A stretch of DNA of 6,869 nucleotides from Candidatus Peribacteria bacterium (GTDB lineage: Bacteria > Patescibacteria > JAEDAM01 > Absconditabacterales > Absconditicoccaceae): positions 1-6,869 of the forward strand of contig JAITQZ010000105.1 in the NCBI GenBank assembly GCA_031288635.1, written 5' to 3'. A model generated the notes under the pieces. It was given only the letters and a program-made list of their open reading frames with translations, had not been told where the DNA came from and did not search any database. The stretch's first letter is position 1. The number at the start of each line of letters is the position of its first letter. The translations under genes and the position numbers were made by a program. Below are positions 6,834-6,869 of this stretch, one piece after another.

Positions 6834-6869
6834 ATGGAATGTAAAAAATGTTGATGAGTCGCTTTTCAC
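6834..6869 (+). CDS. Start of a zinc-ribbon protein, possibly a transposase (partial)
   Basis: Twelve codons are visible before the window ends. They read MECKKCGGVAFH when the tandem TGA TGA at 6852-6857 is taken as Gly-Gly, giving an opening CxxCGG zinc knuckle at residues 3-8. IS1-type InsA proteins and related transposases often begin this way, with CxxC followed a few residues later by a basic KxG segment, but many unrelated zinc-ribbon proteins do too. There is no Shine-Dalgarno sequence. The palindrome just upstream fits a regulated or mobile gene. The zinc-ribbon reading is fairly likely; the transposase guess is weak. Confidence 0.5.

Overview
This 6.9 kb window comes from a bacterium that reads UGA as glycine (translation table 25). 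That code points to Candidatus Absconditabacteria (SR1) or Gracilibacteria within the candidate phyla radiation. The clearest proof is the Obg GTPase gene at 3194-4678. It is interrupted by five TGA codons, and at least three of them sit exactly on conserved glycines of the Obg N-terminal domain. The same rule joins three open stretches at 1006-3102 into one gene for a 698-residue membrane protein. Under the standard code both genes fall apart into fragments.

Layout, left to right. Positions 1-196 are an A/T-rich leader with promoter-like hexamers. A WecG/TagA/CpsF-family glycosyltransferase runs on the + strand and ends at 1003. Its stop codon faces the stop of the large membrane protein gene (- strand, 1006-3102) with only two bases between them. 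That protein has a cytoplasmic N-terminal domain, one membrane segment and a beta-rich outer half that looks like a propeller. Upstream of it on the same strand lies obg (3194-4678), after a 91-base gap with no visible terminator, so the two may be cotranscribed. A strong hairpin terminator and a putative obg promoter fill 4679-4821. A GapN-like aldehyde dehydrogenase follows on the - strand (4822-6357), with a near-consensus promoter at 6423-6451. Beyond it, 6480-6783 holds a second terminator-like hairpin and an unrecognised open frame without an AUG. At the right edge a 22-base palindrome precedes the first 12 codons of a + strand gene that begins with a CxxCGG zinc-ribbon motif. This is possibly the start of a transposase.

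The window seems to contain two kinds of DNA. The left two thirds is A/T-richer and uses TGA for glycine. The aldehyde dehydrogenase block (about 4822-6783) is richer in G+C, has no TGA among 39 glycine codons, carries the best sigma70-type promoter and is bounded by hairpins. The small frame next to it makes most sense if TGA still means stop. I infer that this block was acquired from a standard-code donor, perhaps with help from the mobile element at the right edge. None of the four main genes has a recognisable Shine-Dalgarno sequence. Functionally, the glycosyltransferase and membrane protein suggest cell-envelope work, obg is a ribosome-assembly housekeeping GTPase, and the dehydrogenase would supply NADPH from glyceraldehyde-3-phosphate.
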